Source: JASLCR01 sp036405235 (GTDB lineage: Bacteria > Patescibacteriota > Saccharimonadia > Saccharimonadales > Saccharimonadaceae). From it: a stretch of 64,000 bases of DNA. A program made the position numbers and the translations under genes. Below are positions 57,485 through 64,000 of the stretch, in pieces. The stretch lies in contig DASWYA010000001.1 in NCBI GenBank assembly GCA_036405235.1, positions 558,001 to 622,000 of the forward strand, given 5' to 3'. The notes under the pieces are model-generated. The model was not told the origin of the DNA. It saw only the letters and a program-made list of their open reading frames with translations, and made no database searches. Position 1 is the first letter of the stretch. Each line of letters begins with the position of its first letter.

Positions 57485-57490
57485 AGTATA
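57485..57490 (-). promoter_or_regulatory. -10 promoter of comEC
   Basis: TATACT on the minus strand, exactly 6 bases before the ATG. Confidence 0.6.
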
Positions 57491-57541
57491 CGAGAACTTT
57501 GCTTTATTCAGCAACTTCCCAGTGTGCTTCTCTATAGTCAT

Positions 57542-57554
57542 ACTGTCAGACAGT
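57542..57554. promoter_or_regulatory. Palindrome between comEC and gene 57601
   Basis: ACTGTC-A-GACAGT, a perfect 13-base palindrome in the divergent intergenic region; a candidate operator. No second copy was noticed in the window. Confidence 0.45.
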
Positions 57555-57600
57555 GCACGTATTGACCAAAGCAACCTGAACCAAAGGAGATTATTTACCT

Positions 57601-58083
57601 ATGAAGAAATCACTATTAGCCGCCGGCGTAGTCACGGCAATCGGACTCACTGGAGTCGCTGGAGCTGCGACATACGCCGCGTCTTCAACTCAAGCTGATC
57701 CAATGTCAGGACTTGTAGGCGCAATTGCTAGCAAGTTTAACCTCGACAAATCCGAAGTACAAAAAGTTTTCGATGAGCAACGAAGCCAGATGGAGACAGA
57801 GCGCGAAAACGAGATCAAAGATGAGCTTGCTCAGCTCGTGAAGGACGGAAAGCTCACCCAAGCTCAAGCAGATAAAATCACCGCAAAACGTGAAGAGCTT
57901 AAAAAAGAGCGCGAAGCAAACCGTACAAGTGGCGAAAAACCATCTAAAAGTGATATGAAGAAAAATATGGAAGCAAGAAAGACAGCTCTCGAAAAATGGG
58001 CGAAAGAAAATGGCATCGATAGCCAATACCTACGCTATGTATTCGGTGGCGGACATCATGGTGGCCACGACCGACAGAGATAA
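57601..58083 (+). CDS. Exported helical protein with a His-rich tail
   Basis: A 160-residue protein with a signal peptide (residues 1-26, ending GVAGAATYA). The mature part is helical and highly charged with a DUF2680-like pattern (VGAIASKFNLDKSEVQKVFDEQ, then KLTQAQADKITAKREELKKE), and it ends with FGGGHHGGHDRQR, which could bind metal. An AAAGGAG ribosome binding site is present. Function unknown; a stress-protective chaperone-like role is possible. Confidence 0.8.
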   Translation: MKKSLLAAGVVTAIGLTGVAGAATYAASSTQADPMSGLVGAIASKFNLDKSEVQKVFDEQRSQMETERENEIKDELAQLVKDGKLTQAQADKITAKREELKKEREANRTSGEKPSKSDMKKNMEARKTALEKWAKENGIDSQYLRYVFGGGHHGGHDRQR

Positions 58084-58126
58084 ATAAATAACATAGTCAG
58101 GGCTTGCCGTTCCCGGTAGCAGTATC

Positions 58127-58132
58127 TATCAT
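58127..58132 (+). promoter_or_regulatory. -10 promoter of gene 58139
   Basis: TATCAT ends 6 bases before the ATG. Confidence 0.4.
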
Positions 58133-58138
58133 ATACAT

Positions 58139-58768
58139 ATGCCTAAAGCTATCGATCCTCTCCATGAAGTTACACCAAGTGCACTTCCGGATCAAAGCAA
58201 TTTGAGCAAACTGTACGGCAAGCCTCTGGCTTCCCAGCCTAAGGTTATCGAAGAAGAAAGTGCCACTCCTCGAGAGATTCCAAAGCAAGATCTCAAACAA
58301 ACTTTTGTCGTCAACCTTATTATCGCTACCGCTTACATTATTTCGTACCTGAGCATCTCCGCAATATATGCGCTTGGCGGTGATGAGGATGGTTTAAGTG
58401 CAAGCGATCGGGTTCTTATGCTCGGATTTTCTGCTGCCACTGTTTTTACATGGCTATTTTCGTTCATGGGTCTCAGAAAAGTTTTGGAACACAGCACAAC
58501 CTTAAATCTCTCAACTCTTCTAGTTTTTTACAGCTTTTTTATCTTCCCGGCGACGAAAATAGTTGTTGATTTTCATCAATACAACCTTTATATATGCGTA
58601 ATTGTTTCGATACTATATACACTCATAAGTTTCATTTATCTTTCGATTCTTTCAAATGCTCTTGTGAAATACGAACAGACGAATAAACGAAATGCTTTTA
58701 GATACTTGATCGTATTCATGATAAGCATCATGCTCATTGCTATTTTAACGACCTATTTAGCTTCGTAA
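58139..58768 (+). CDS. Membrane protein of unknown function
   Basis: A 209-residue protein. About 55 polar residues at the N terminus precede five hydrophobic helices (about 58-78, 92-112, 122-140, 148-170, 185-206). No conserved motif was recognised. It begins a run of small membrane-protein genes on both strands that reaches purH. Confidence 0.75.
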   Translation: MPKAIDPLHEVTPSALPDQSNLSKLYGKPLASQPKVIEEESATPREIPKQDLKQTFVVNLIIATAYIISYLSISAIYALGGDEDGLSASDRVLMLGFSAATVFTWLFSFMGLRKVLEHSTTLNLSTLLVFYSFFIFPATKIVVDFHQYNLYICVIVSILYTLISFIYLSILSNALVKYEQTNKRNAFRYLIVFMISIMLIAILTTYLAS

Positions 58769-58830
58769 CTTCCTGGGAGACGCAACAACATAAAATATCT
58801 ACGTAGCTCTGGGTATTTTGTTAGGTATTG

Positions 58831-59256
58831 CTAATCTTTACGCGTAGCTTGAAGAATCAGCGATACGACAGATAGCGTCAAGATACCACCAACAAAGAAC
58901 GGATTATAAAAAATCAATGCTATGGTTAAGAATGCACTATCTATGCATTTAGTTTGGACACCAAAAAATCCGATACACATCTCTCCATTTAGATCTTGGA
59001 GATATCCTGACAAAAATACGAAAGCTCCGCCCAGGGCAGCTACGCATACGATCAAAAGACTGACTAAGAATACCCAACTCAGTTTCTTTCGAGCAACAAG
59101 AAGATATATTCCATAAATCGGGACCAGGCTCAAAATTACGCCAGTGGTGCCAGCTTAGTTTGCAGCACCCATGTACATAACTGTAGCTACAAGGATCAAG
59201 AGGGCAACAATACAAATAACTGCGAGTAAATAGGCAATACCCTTTTTAAGCTTCAT
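58831..59256 (-). pseudogene. Small membrane protein gene interrupted by an in-frame TAA
   Basis: A single frame from an ATG at 59256 (MKLKKGIAYLLAVICIVALL) to the stop at 58831, broken only by a TAA at 59155-59157 after 33 codons; reading continues in frame with AGTTGVILSLVPIYGIYLLV. Both halves are hydrophobic and together would make a four-helix protein of about 140 residues. A TATAAT box lies 7 bases before the ATG. A shorter protein of about 100 residues could start at a TTG (59133), but the upstream half fits too well to be chance. Confidence 0.7.
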
Positions 59257-59263
59257 ATTGGCA

Positions 59264-59269
59264 ATTATA
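59264..59269 (-). promoter_or_regulatory. -10 promoter of the interrupted gene
   Basis: TATAAT on the minus strand, 7 bases before the ATG at 59256. Confidence 0.5.
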
Positions 59270-59333
59270 GCAAATGAACTTGCGGTTAACCTTCAGTCGG
59301 TAGAGGTCCAGGCAAAGTGTTAATATAGGTTTT

Positions 59334-59690
59334 ATGAGCAAACGAAAAATAAATATCCCTGCTAAACTTCTGGTTCTTCTTAGCATCACATGGTTTTTGG
59401 CTGTATCATATATCACCACCAAAACAGGATACCACCACCTCATCGCAGACCGATTGGCTGACCCCCAGGGAACATCAACACCATTGGAAAATATCCTAGA
59501 TAGCACCATCGTCATACTTACATTTATCCCGAGTGGCCTACTTCTTGCATATCCCTATGTAAAAAAATATTTTACAGATTATATACCGCTAAGAATCTTC
59601 GTACTCTCTATAGTTTTAGGTTTTGTTTTATATACTCCATTTAGTTGGTATGACCTTTTTGTCAATTTTGCCGACCAGCTCGGAACTTAA
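59334..59690 (+). CDS. Small membrane protein of unknown function
   Basis: A 118-residue protein with a basic start, hydrophobic helices near residues 10-27, 50-73 and 84-104, and a polar loop between the first two. Unrecognised. A TAATAT box at 59321-59326 lies 7 bases before the ATG. Confidence 0.7.
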   Translation: MSKRKINIPAKLLVLLSITWFLAVSYITTKTGYHHLIADRLADPQGTSTPLENILDSTIVILTFIPSGLLLAYPYVKKYFTDYIPLRIFVLSIVLGFVLYTPFSWYDLFVNFADQLGT

Positions 59691-59714
59691 CCATTGCAAT
59701 TGGATTTTAAAATT

Positions 59715-59990
59715 TTAGATTTGGCGTTTTGCTTTCCGACTTGGCTTCTTGCCTGAGTTAACGATTGCAACATATACCAACAGCATACCTATAGCAGCGA
59801 AGAATACCATAAGCCCGAAAAATACGAAAACAGCAAGCATGGGGTTACATATCCCTGGTTTGCCATTTGATAATGCATCACACCACAGCCCACCTATGGG
59901 TTGCGTAAGGTACCATGGCGTAATTACGGCAAGTATAAAGAAAAAAATCCCCACTGCAATCAGTATCTTTCCGCTCAAGCTTTGCCTCAT
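59715..59990 (-). CDS. Small membrane protein of unknown function
   Basis: A 91-residue protein with two membrane helices (about 8-30 and 48-75), a loop with two Cys (LWCDALSNGKPGICNP) and a very basic C terminus (GKKPSRKAKRQI). The start MRQSLSGK is fixed by a TATTAT box that ends 6 bases upstream; in-frame sequence further up overlaps the small peptide gene. Confidence 0.72.
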   Translation of the reverse strand: MRQSLSGKILIAVGIFFFILAVITPWYLTQPIGGLWCDALSNGKPGICNPMLAVFVFFGLMVFFAAIGMLLVYVAIVNSGKKPSRKAKRQI

Positions 59991-59994
59991 GCTT

Positions 59995-60132
59995 TCATAA
60001 TAACAGACAGGCCCCGAGATCCGTTGGTACGTCAAGCCACTCGGCTGCATCTGCAGACTCAATTGGCACATACCACACCGCCAATCCAAGACATAGTATA
60101 AGCATCACCAGGATGCTTCTAGTCGTTTTCAT
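59995..60132 (-). CDS. Possible 45-residue exported peptide
   Basis: A short frame with the order basic start, hydrophobic segment, small residues: MKTTRSILVMLILCLGLAVW, then YVPIESADAAEWLDVPTDLGACLLL and stop. The first 30 residues look like a signal peptide ending SADAA. A TAGAAT box at 60147-60152 and AAAGG precede the ATG. The stop is 4 bases before the start of the next gene on the strand. Short length keeps this tentative. Confidence 0.4.
   Translation of the reverse strand: MKTTRSILVMLILCLGLAVWYVPIESADAAEWLDVPTDLGACLLL
59997..60002 (-). promoter_or_regulatory. -10 promoter of gene 59990
   Basis: TATTAT on the minus strand, exactly 6 bases before the ATG. Confidence 0.45.
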
Positions 60133-60160
60133 CACACGCCTTTCAAATTCTAAAGGTACG

Positions 60161-60184
60161 AATCGTAAGCGGACGCCTACGATT
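60161..60184. promoter_or_regulatory. Palindrome upstream of purH
   Basis: Arms AATCGTA-A-GCG and CGC-C-TACGATT around GA. The 2-base centre suits a protein-binding site better than an RNA hairpin. It lies between the small peptide gene and the purH promoter. Confidence 0.45.
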
Positions 60185-60278
60185 TATTCAATTGTTAGCT
60201 GAAGAGCATTTCCAATTGTATCACTCAACCATAAGCTATTTAGTCTTAATTTTATCAACATTGCTTAAGCCTGCCGAC

Positions 60279-60307
60279 TTGACTATCTCGCCTCAGACCG
60301 GTAGTAT
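60279..60307 (+). promoter_or_regulatory. purH promoter
   Basis: TTGACT (60279-60284), a 17-base spacer and TAGTAT (60302-60307): one of the few promoters in the window with a recognisable -35 box. The leader is about 28 bases with AAAGGA as ribosome binding site. Confidence 0.65.
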
Positions 60308-60341
60308 TAACCGCGGTAACAACGACAAAGGAAACACCTTG

Positions 60342-61961
60342 ATGAGCGATAATTTACAGAAAAATGCCCTACTATCTGTCTATGACAAATCAGGAATTGA
60401 TACCTTTGGACGAGAACTCGAAAATCTTGGCTGGACAATTTACGCATCCGGCGGCACAGCAAAGGCTTTGACTGATGCAGGCATCACTGTTATTGACGCA
60501 GCGGAGCTTATCGGTGGCGCAGCTATCTTAGGCCATAAAGTCGTCACACTTTCTCGTGAAATTCACGCAGGCTTAATGGCAGATCTTGACGATCCAAGTG
60601 AAGTTGAAGAACTATCGACGCTTGGGATTCCCGAGATTCACCTTGTCGCTGTCGACTTTTACCCACTTGAGGAAGAAATCAACAACCCTGCATCTACCCC
60701 AGAAAGTATTCGTGAAAAGACGGATATCGGTGGACCTACCATGCTTCGCTCCGCAGCAAAAGGTCGACGAATTGTATTGTCACGACCCGAGCAGCGCAGT
60801 GAAGTCATCGAATGGCTCAAAAATGATCGACCAGACAATAAGTTATTTAGAGAAAAACTTGCAGCCGTGGCTGAATACGAGTGCGCTCGCTACATCGGTA
60901 TTTCAGCAGGACAACTCGGCGGCGCAGATGTCTTTACTATGAATCTTCGTAACCACGCAGAGTTAAAATATGGCGAAAACCCCTACCAATCGCCAAGTGC
61001 GCTTTTCGCCGACAACCGAATCGCACCAGACCCACTCGGCATGGATCAGTTTGTCCAGCACAAGGGTCACACACTCAGCTACATCAACATGACAGATCTT
61101 GATCGCCTAGTAAATAGCATCACGCATATCGCTGCTGGCTTTGAGAAAAACTTTGGCACAGTACCTTGTATTGCTATCGGGGCAAAGCATAGTAATGCCT
61201 GTGGTGCAGCGGTAGCTGACACGCCAGTTAAGGCAGTAGAGAAAATGCTCGAAGGTGATCTACGCGCCATTTTTGGTGGCGTGATCATTATGAATTTTGT
61301 GGTCGACGAAGAAGTTGCTACGTCACTGATGCGCCATAAGGTTGAAGGCGAAAAAAATCGTCTCCTTGATGCTGTCATCGCAGGAGACATCACACCAGAA
61401 GCACTTGAAATCTTGAGTCGTGCTAAGCTCCGCGTACTCACTAATCCTGCTCTGCTAACTCTCACAGAAGCATCTCTTGAACACGCCGCAAAGCTACGTC
61501 CAGTTCGTGGTGGTATGTTGATCAACCCTCAGCCAAACTTCGTACTCGACCTTGCAAGTAGTGAAATCACAGGCACAGGTGACCTATCTGAGCAGCAAAA
61601 ACGTGACATTGTGCTCTCATGGGGAATTGGCTCAACAAGCCAAAGCAACACTATCACTATCGTGAAAGACGACATGCTCTACGGAAACGGTGTCGGCCAG
61701 CAGGATCGTGTTGGCGCAGCACAGCTCGCCTTGAAGCGCGCTGGCGACGCAGGCCACGACGTATCTGACGCTACCGCATATAGCGATAGTTTCTTCCCAT
61801 TTGTCGATGGCCCAGCTACACTCGTCGAAGCCGGCATTGGTACTATATTTGCAACAAGCGGCTCAATTCGTGACCAAGAAGTTCTCGACTATCTTGCAGA
61901 CAAGTCTGTCACTATGCGCATGATTCCAGACAAAATTGGTCGTGGATTCTACGGGCATTAG
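60342..61961 (+). CDS. purH: Bifunctional AICAR formyltransferase / IMP cyclohydrolase
   Basis: A 539-residue PurH that makes the last two steps to IMP. The N-terminal cyclohydrolase has ALLSVYDKSGIDTFGRELENLGW and ASGGTAKAL; the C-terminal transformylase has KYGENPYQ, KHSNACGAA and the closing DSFFPFVDGP/IRDQEVLDYLADK. The start was set by an AAAGGA ribosome binding site 9 bases upstream; an extension of 50 codons would be unlike the family. With guaA nearby and glyA for one-carbon supply, purine nucleotide conversion is at least partly encoded. Confidence 0.97.
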   Translation: MSDNLQKNALLSVYDKSGIDTFGRELENLGWTIYASGGTAKALTDAGITVIDAAELIGGAAILGHKVVTLSREIHAGLMADLDDPSEVEELSTLGIPEIHLVAVDFYPLEEEINNPASTPESIREKTDIGGPTMLRSAAKGRRIVLSRPEQRSEVIEWLKNDRPDNKLFREKLAAVAEYECARYIGISAGQLGGADVFTMNLRNHAELKYGENPYQSPSALFADNRIAPDPLGMDQFVQHKGHTLSYINMTDLDRLVNSITHIAAGFEKNFGTVPCIAIGAKHSNACGAAVADTPVKAVEKMLEGDLRAIFGGVIIMNFVVDEEVATSLMRHKVEGEKNRLLDAVIAGDITPEALEILSRAKLRVLTNPALLTLTEASLEHAAKLRPVRGGMLINPQPNFVLDLASSEITGTGDLSEQQKRDIVLSWGIGSTSQSNTITIVKDDMLYGNGVGQQDRVGAAQLALKRAGDAGHDVSDATAYSDSFFPFVDGPATLVEAGIGTIFATSGSIRDQEVLDYLADKSVTMRMIPDKIGRGFYGH

Positions 61962-62800
61962 ACAATTAAAAGTATTGCGCCTAAGCACAGTATGGCTGCG
62001 ACAATCTTCCGCGGCAGCTGATCTTTTTCTCCCAAGAACACTATACCTAGGATCATCGTGACAATGATATTGACTTGCAGCAACACAGAGACAATGCTCA
62101 CATTGCCATAGCTAAACGCGTAGAGTGTTGAAAGACTTGAAGCTGCAAACACAGCACCAATCAGCAACATTTGCCAAAGTAGCCTGCCTTTCAAAAGTAC
62201 CCCCATAGCTGGAATCGATCGCGGTCTAGCCGCCATGATGAGTAGGGCAGGCACCAAAAAAGAAAGCGCATTCCAACTCGCCACATCAGAGCTCTTCGCT
62301 ACATACGCCCAAGCAACATTGGCAAATCCGTAGATCATACCCATCAATATACCAAGTAGAATCCCCTTGTTTTTCTTGAAGTGCCGCCGCTCAACAAGTA
62401 CGCCAATACTCGCAACAAGAAGCAACGCTCCACACAGCTGGACACTCGTCACTGTCGTCTGGAATAAGATAAATTGCGCAAGCATCGTCCATATCGCACT
62501 CGTTGCAAAAAGCAAAGAAAATATTGACGCTTCAACAAGTTTTAGTACATATGCCGAAACTATTGCTCCACTAGCATAGAGCATCACAGCACCAAGCATC
62601 CATGCCCAATACTGGCTCAAGTCAGGTAATACAAATCCTTGCGAAAACGCTATCACAGCCAAAAATAATCCTGTAAATCCTTGAAATACTGCCGCATACG
62701 CAAACGAATCAAATTTGCTATTCTTCAGTAAAACTCTGCGTAGAATTACGCTCACCGAAAATGTCAGCACACCAATAGCGATAAGAACTTGCCAGGTCAT
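61958..62800 (-). CDS. EamA/DMT-family transporter
   Basis: A 280-residue protein with ten predicted membrane helices in two EamA repeats (1-135 and 145-280), each ending with a helix such as LLLVASIGVLVE and IVFLGEKDQ. Substrate unknown; such proteins export or import small metabolites. It overlaps the purH stop by 4 bases on the opposite strand. Confidence 0.9.
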   Translation of the reverse strand: MTWQVLIAIGVLTFSVSVILRRVLLKNSKFDSFAYAAVFQGFTGLFLAVIAFSQGFVLPDLSQYWAWMLGAVMLYASGAIVSAYVLKLVEASIFSLLFATSAIWTMLAQFILFQTTVTSVQLCGALLLVASIGVLVERRHFKKNKGILLGILMGMIYGFANVAWAYVAKSSDVASWNALSFLVPALLIMAARPRSIPAMGVLLKGRLLWQMLLIGAVFAASSLSTLYAFSYGNVSIVSVLLQVNIIVTMILGIVFLGEKDQLPRKIVAAILCLGAILLIV

Positions 62801-62809
62801 AATGTTTGA

Positions 62810-62815
62810 AGTATA
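62810..62815 (-). promoter_or_regulatory. -10 promoter of the EamA gene
   Basis: TATACT on the minus strand, 9 bases before the ATG. Confidence 0.5.
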
Positions 62816-62890
62816 CAGGAAGCTAGCACATACACATATGTATGATTTGAGTTATTTGCTTTTAGTAAAAACTATGCGAAAATAAGAGTA

Positions 62891-64000
62891 ATGACATCAA
62901 ACTCTACTCCAAATCCTGTGCTCATAATTGATTTTGGCGCACAGTACGCTCAGCTTATTACTCGTCGAGTTCGCGAAGCCGGCATCTACGCCGAACTCGT
63001 GCCACACACTGTTACAGCTGATGAATTAAAAGCCAAGCAACCAAGCGCACTTATTCTTTCTGGTGGGCCAAGTAGTGTTTACGAGCCAGATACACCACAG
63101 GCTGACAGTGCGTGGTTTGAGCTAGGACTTCCAATATTTGGCATATGTTATGGTTTCCAAGCTATGACAAAAGTACTGGGTGGTGAAGTACGAAAAACTG
63201 GTCTGAGTGAATTTGGCCGCACAAAGCTTGCCATAGAAAACACCGGCACACTCCTTGCGGACGTACCAAATAGCTGCAACGTATGGATGAGCCACGGCGA
63301 CGAGGTAGCCTCGGCACCTGCTGATTTCAATGTACTTGCTACAACTGAGGGCGCAACCGTAGCTGCATTTGAGAATCTCGCAGAAAAAATGGCTGGCGTA
63401 CAATTCCACCCAGAAGTAAAACACACTGAAAATGGCCAGACTATCCTCGAACACTTCTTGTTTAATGTCGCCGACTTAGAGAAAAACTGGTCTACAGAAA
63501 ACATAGTCGAGACACAAGTAGCTGCAATAAAAACACGCATCGGGAATGACCATGCAATTTGTGGCCTAAGCGGTGGCGTAGACTCTGCTGTTGCGGCAGC
63601 ACTTGTACAGCGAGCAATCGGCGATCAACTCACCTGTGTGTTTGTCGACCACGGTTTACTCCGCCAAGGCGAAGCAGAGCAAGTCGAGAAAGATTTCGTC
63701 GCTTCAACTGGCGCAAACCTGCATATTGTTGACGCAAGCAAACAATTTCTAGATGCTCTAAAAGATGTAAAAGATCCTGAGGAAAAGCGCAAAATCATTG
63801 GCCGTGAATTCATCCGTACGTTCGAAAAAGCTGAAGCAGAAGTCATAGAAAAAGCAGGCGGTAAAGTAAAATTCCTAGTGCAAGGCACGCTTTACCCAGA
63901 CATTGTGGAGTCCGGCGGCGGCAGCGGTACTCACACTATCAAAAGTCACCACAACGTAGGCGGCTTACCAGACGACCTAGAGTTTGAAATCGTAGAACCA
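62891..64000 (+). CDS. guaA: GMP synthase, N-terminal part
   Basis: The first 370 residues of GuaA, cut by the right edge. The class I glutamine amidotransferase domain has VLIIDFGAQYAQLITRRVRE, catalytic Cys86 in FGICYGFQ and the His-Glu pair in GVQFHPEV. The ATP pyrophosphatase domain begins with CGLSGGVDSAV (PP-loop) and continues with CVFVDHGLLRQGEAEQV. GuaA converts XMP to GMP. A TATGCG box at 62873-62878 may be its -10 element. Confidence 0.97.
   Translation, partial: MTSNSTPNPVLIIDFGAQYAQLITRRVREAGIYAELVPHTVTADELKAKQPSALILSGGPSSVYEPDTPQADSAWFELGLPIFGICYGFQAMTKVLGGEVRKTGLSEFGRTKLAIENTGTLLADVPNSCNVWMSHGDEVASAPADFNVLATTEGATVAAFENLAEKMAGVQFHPEVKHTENGQTILEHFLFNVADLEKNWSTENIVETQVAAIKTRIGNDHAICGLSGGVDSAVAAALVQRAIGDQLTCVFVDHGLLRQGEAEQVEKDFVASTGANLHIVDASKQFLDALKDVKDPEEKRKIIGREFIRTFEKAEAEVIEKAGGKVKFLVQGTLYPDIVESGGGSGTHTIKSHHNVGGLPDDLEFEIVEP

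Noticed and set aside
59155..59157. Stop-codon recoding as explanation of the interrupted gene
   Set aside because: The codon is TAA; stop reassignment known in CPR concerns TGA, and no other gene here needs recoding.
1..64000. CRISPR arrays, insertion sequences, prophage genes and rRNA
   Set aside because: I looked for regularly spaced repeats, transposase motifs, phage structural genes and rRNA landmarks and saw none; a k-mer or HMM search would be needed to exclude them fully.

Overview
The window looks like a chromosomal segment of a Candidatus Saccharibacteria (TM7, Patescibacteria/CPR) genome using the standard genetic code. The basis is protein content rather than a 16S gene: a Gram-positive-type envelope toolkit (murA, murB, MurT/GatD amidation pair, a PBP1A-type enzyme, no outer-membrane genes), a type IV pilus and pseudopilin system, many short membrane or exported proteins of unknown function that resemble CPR families, very tight gene packing with 4-base overlaps, and short proteins. 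GC is in the mid 40s by eye. No rRNA, CRISPR array, insertion sequence or prophage was seen, and no gap between genes reaches 300 bases.

Layout. 1-4835 (+): end of a PilB/GspE ATPase, then pilC, pilM, pilN, pilO, a small membrane gene and a PRC-barrel gene. 4813-7600 (-): recA, Nudix hydrolase, alpha/beta hydrolase, recX. 7656-8048 (+): an orphan pilin with a promoter interlocked with that of recA. 8055-15676 (-): yebC, a lamin-tail surface protein with Cys repeats, ruvC, PBP1A, ruvA, ruvB, a PH-domain protein. 15781-19098 (-): Y-family polymerase with a 92-residue partner, and a histidine kinase/response regulator pair. 19198-24778: tRNAs Met, Lys and Arg around a PadR-regulated module with a BtrH-like protein, plus a pilin and membrane proteins. 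24841-28894 (+): murB, three pseudopilins and twin major pilins. 29074-38880: an exported SGNH hydrolase, glyA, a helix-turn-helix/MurA fusion, tRNAs His, Gly and Arg, a DEAD-box helicase, a queuosine-precursor transporter. 38885-48334: a membrane-anchored ClpC-like ATPase, MurT/GatD, an NHL-repeat surface protein, Bcp, an OpgC-like protein, a GT39-like enzyme. 48423-54354: tRNA-Pro, an AAA ATPase/DUF4276 pair that resembles known defence pairs, a UDG-like protein, upp, rny. 54574-64000: a six-hairpin glycosidase-like protein, a truncated ComEC, small membrane proteins (one broken by a stop), purH, an EamA transporter and the start of guaA.

How the parts fit. The pilus genes, minor and major pilins and ComEC together suggest a surface pilus that may also take up DNA, feeding a recombination set (RecA, RecX, RuvABC, a Y-family polymerase) encoded in the same neighbourhood. 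MurA, MurB, MurT/GatD and PBP1A build and modify peptidoglycan; several exported proteins carry Cys-pair or Ca-binding-like repeats or a C-terminal membrane anchor.

The most striking observations are (1) about 25 genes whose only visible promoter is a TATAAT-like box ending 6-10 bases before the start codon, with no room for a ribosome binding site, implying widespread leaderless mRNA; (2) a PadR regulator whose own promoter carries a 34-base palindrome, repeated with the same geometry in front of a membrane-protein gene 1.9 kb away, framing a BtrH-like enzyme; (3) an AAA ATPase plus TOPRIM-like DUF4276 pair beside a tRNA; and (4) fused or reduced cell-wall and proteolysis enzymes (HTH-MurA, zinc-ribbon-less MurT, membrane-anchored ClpC).
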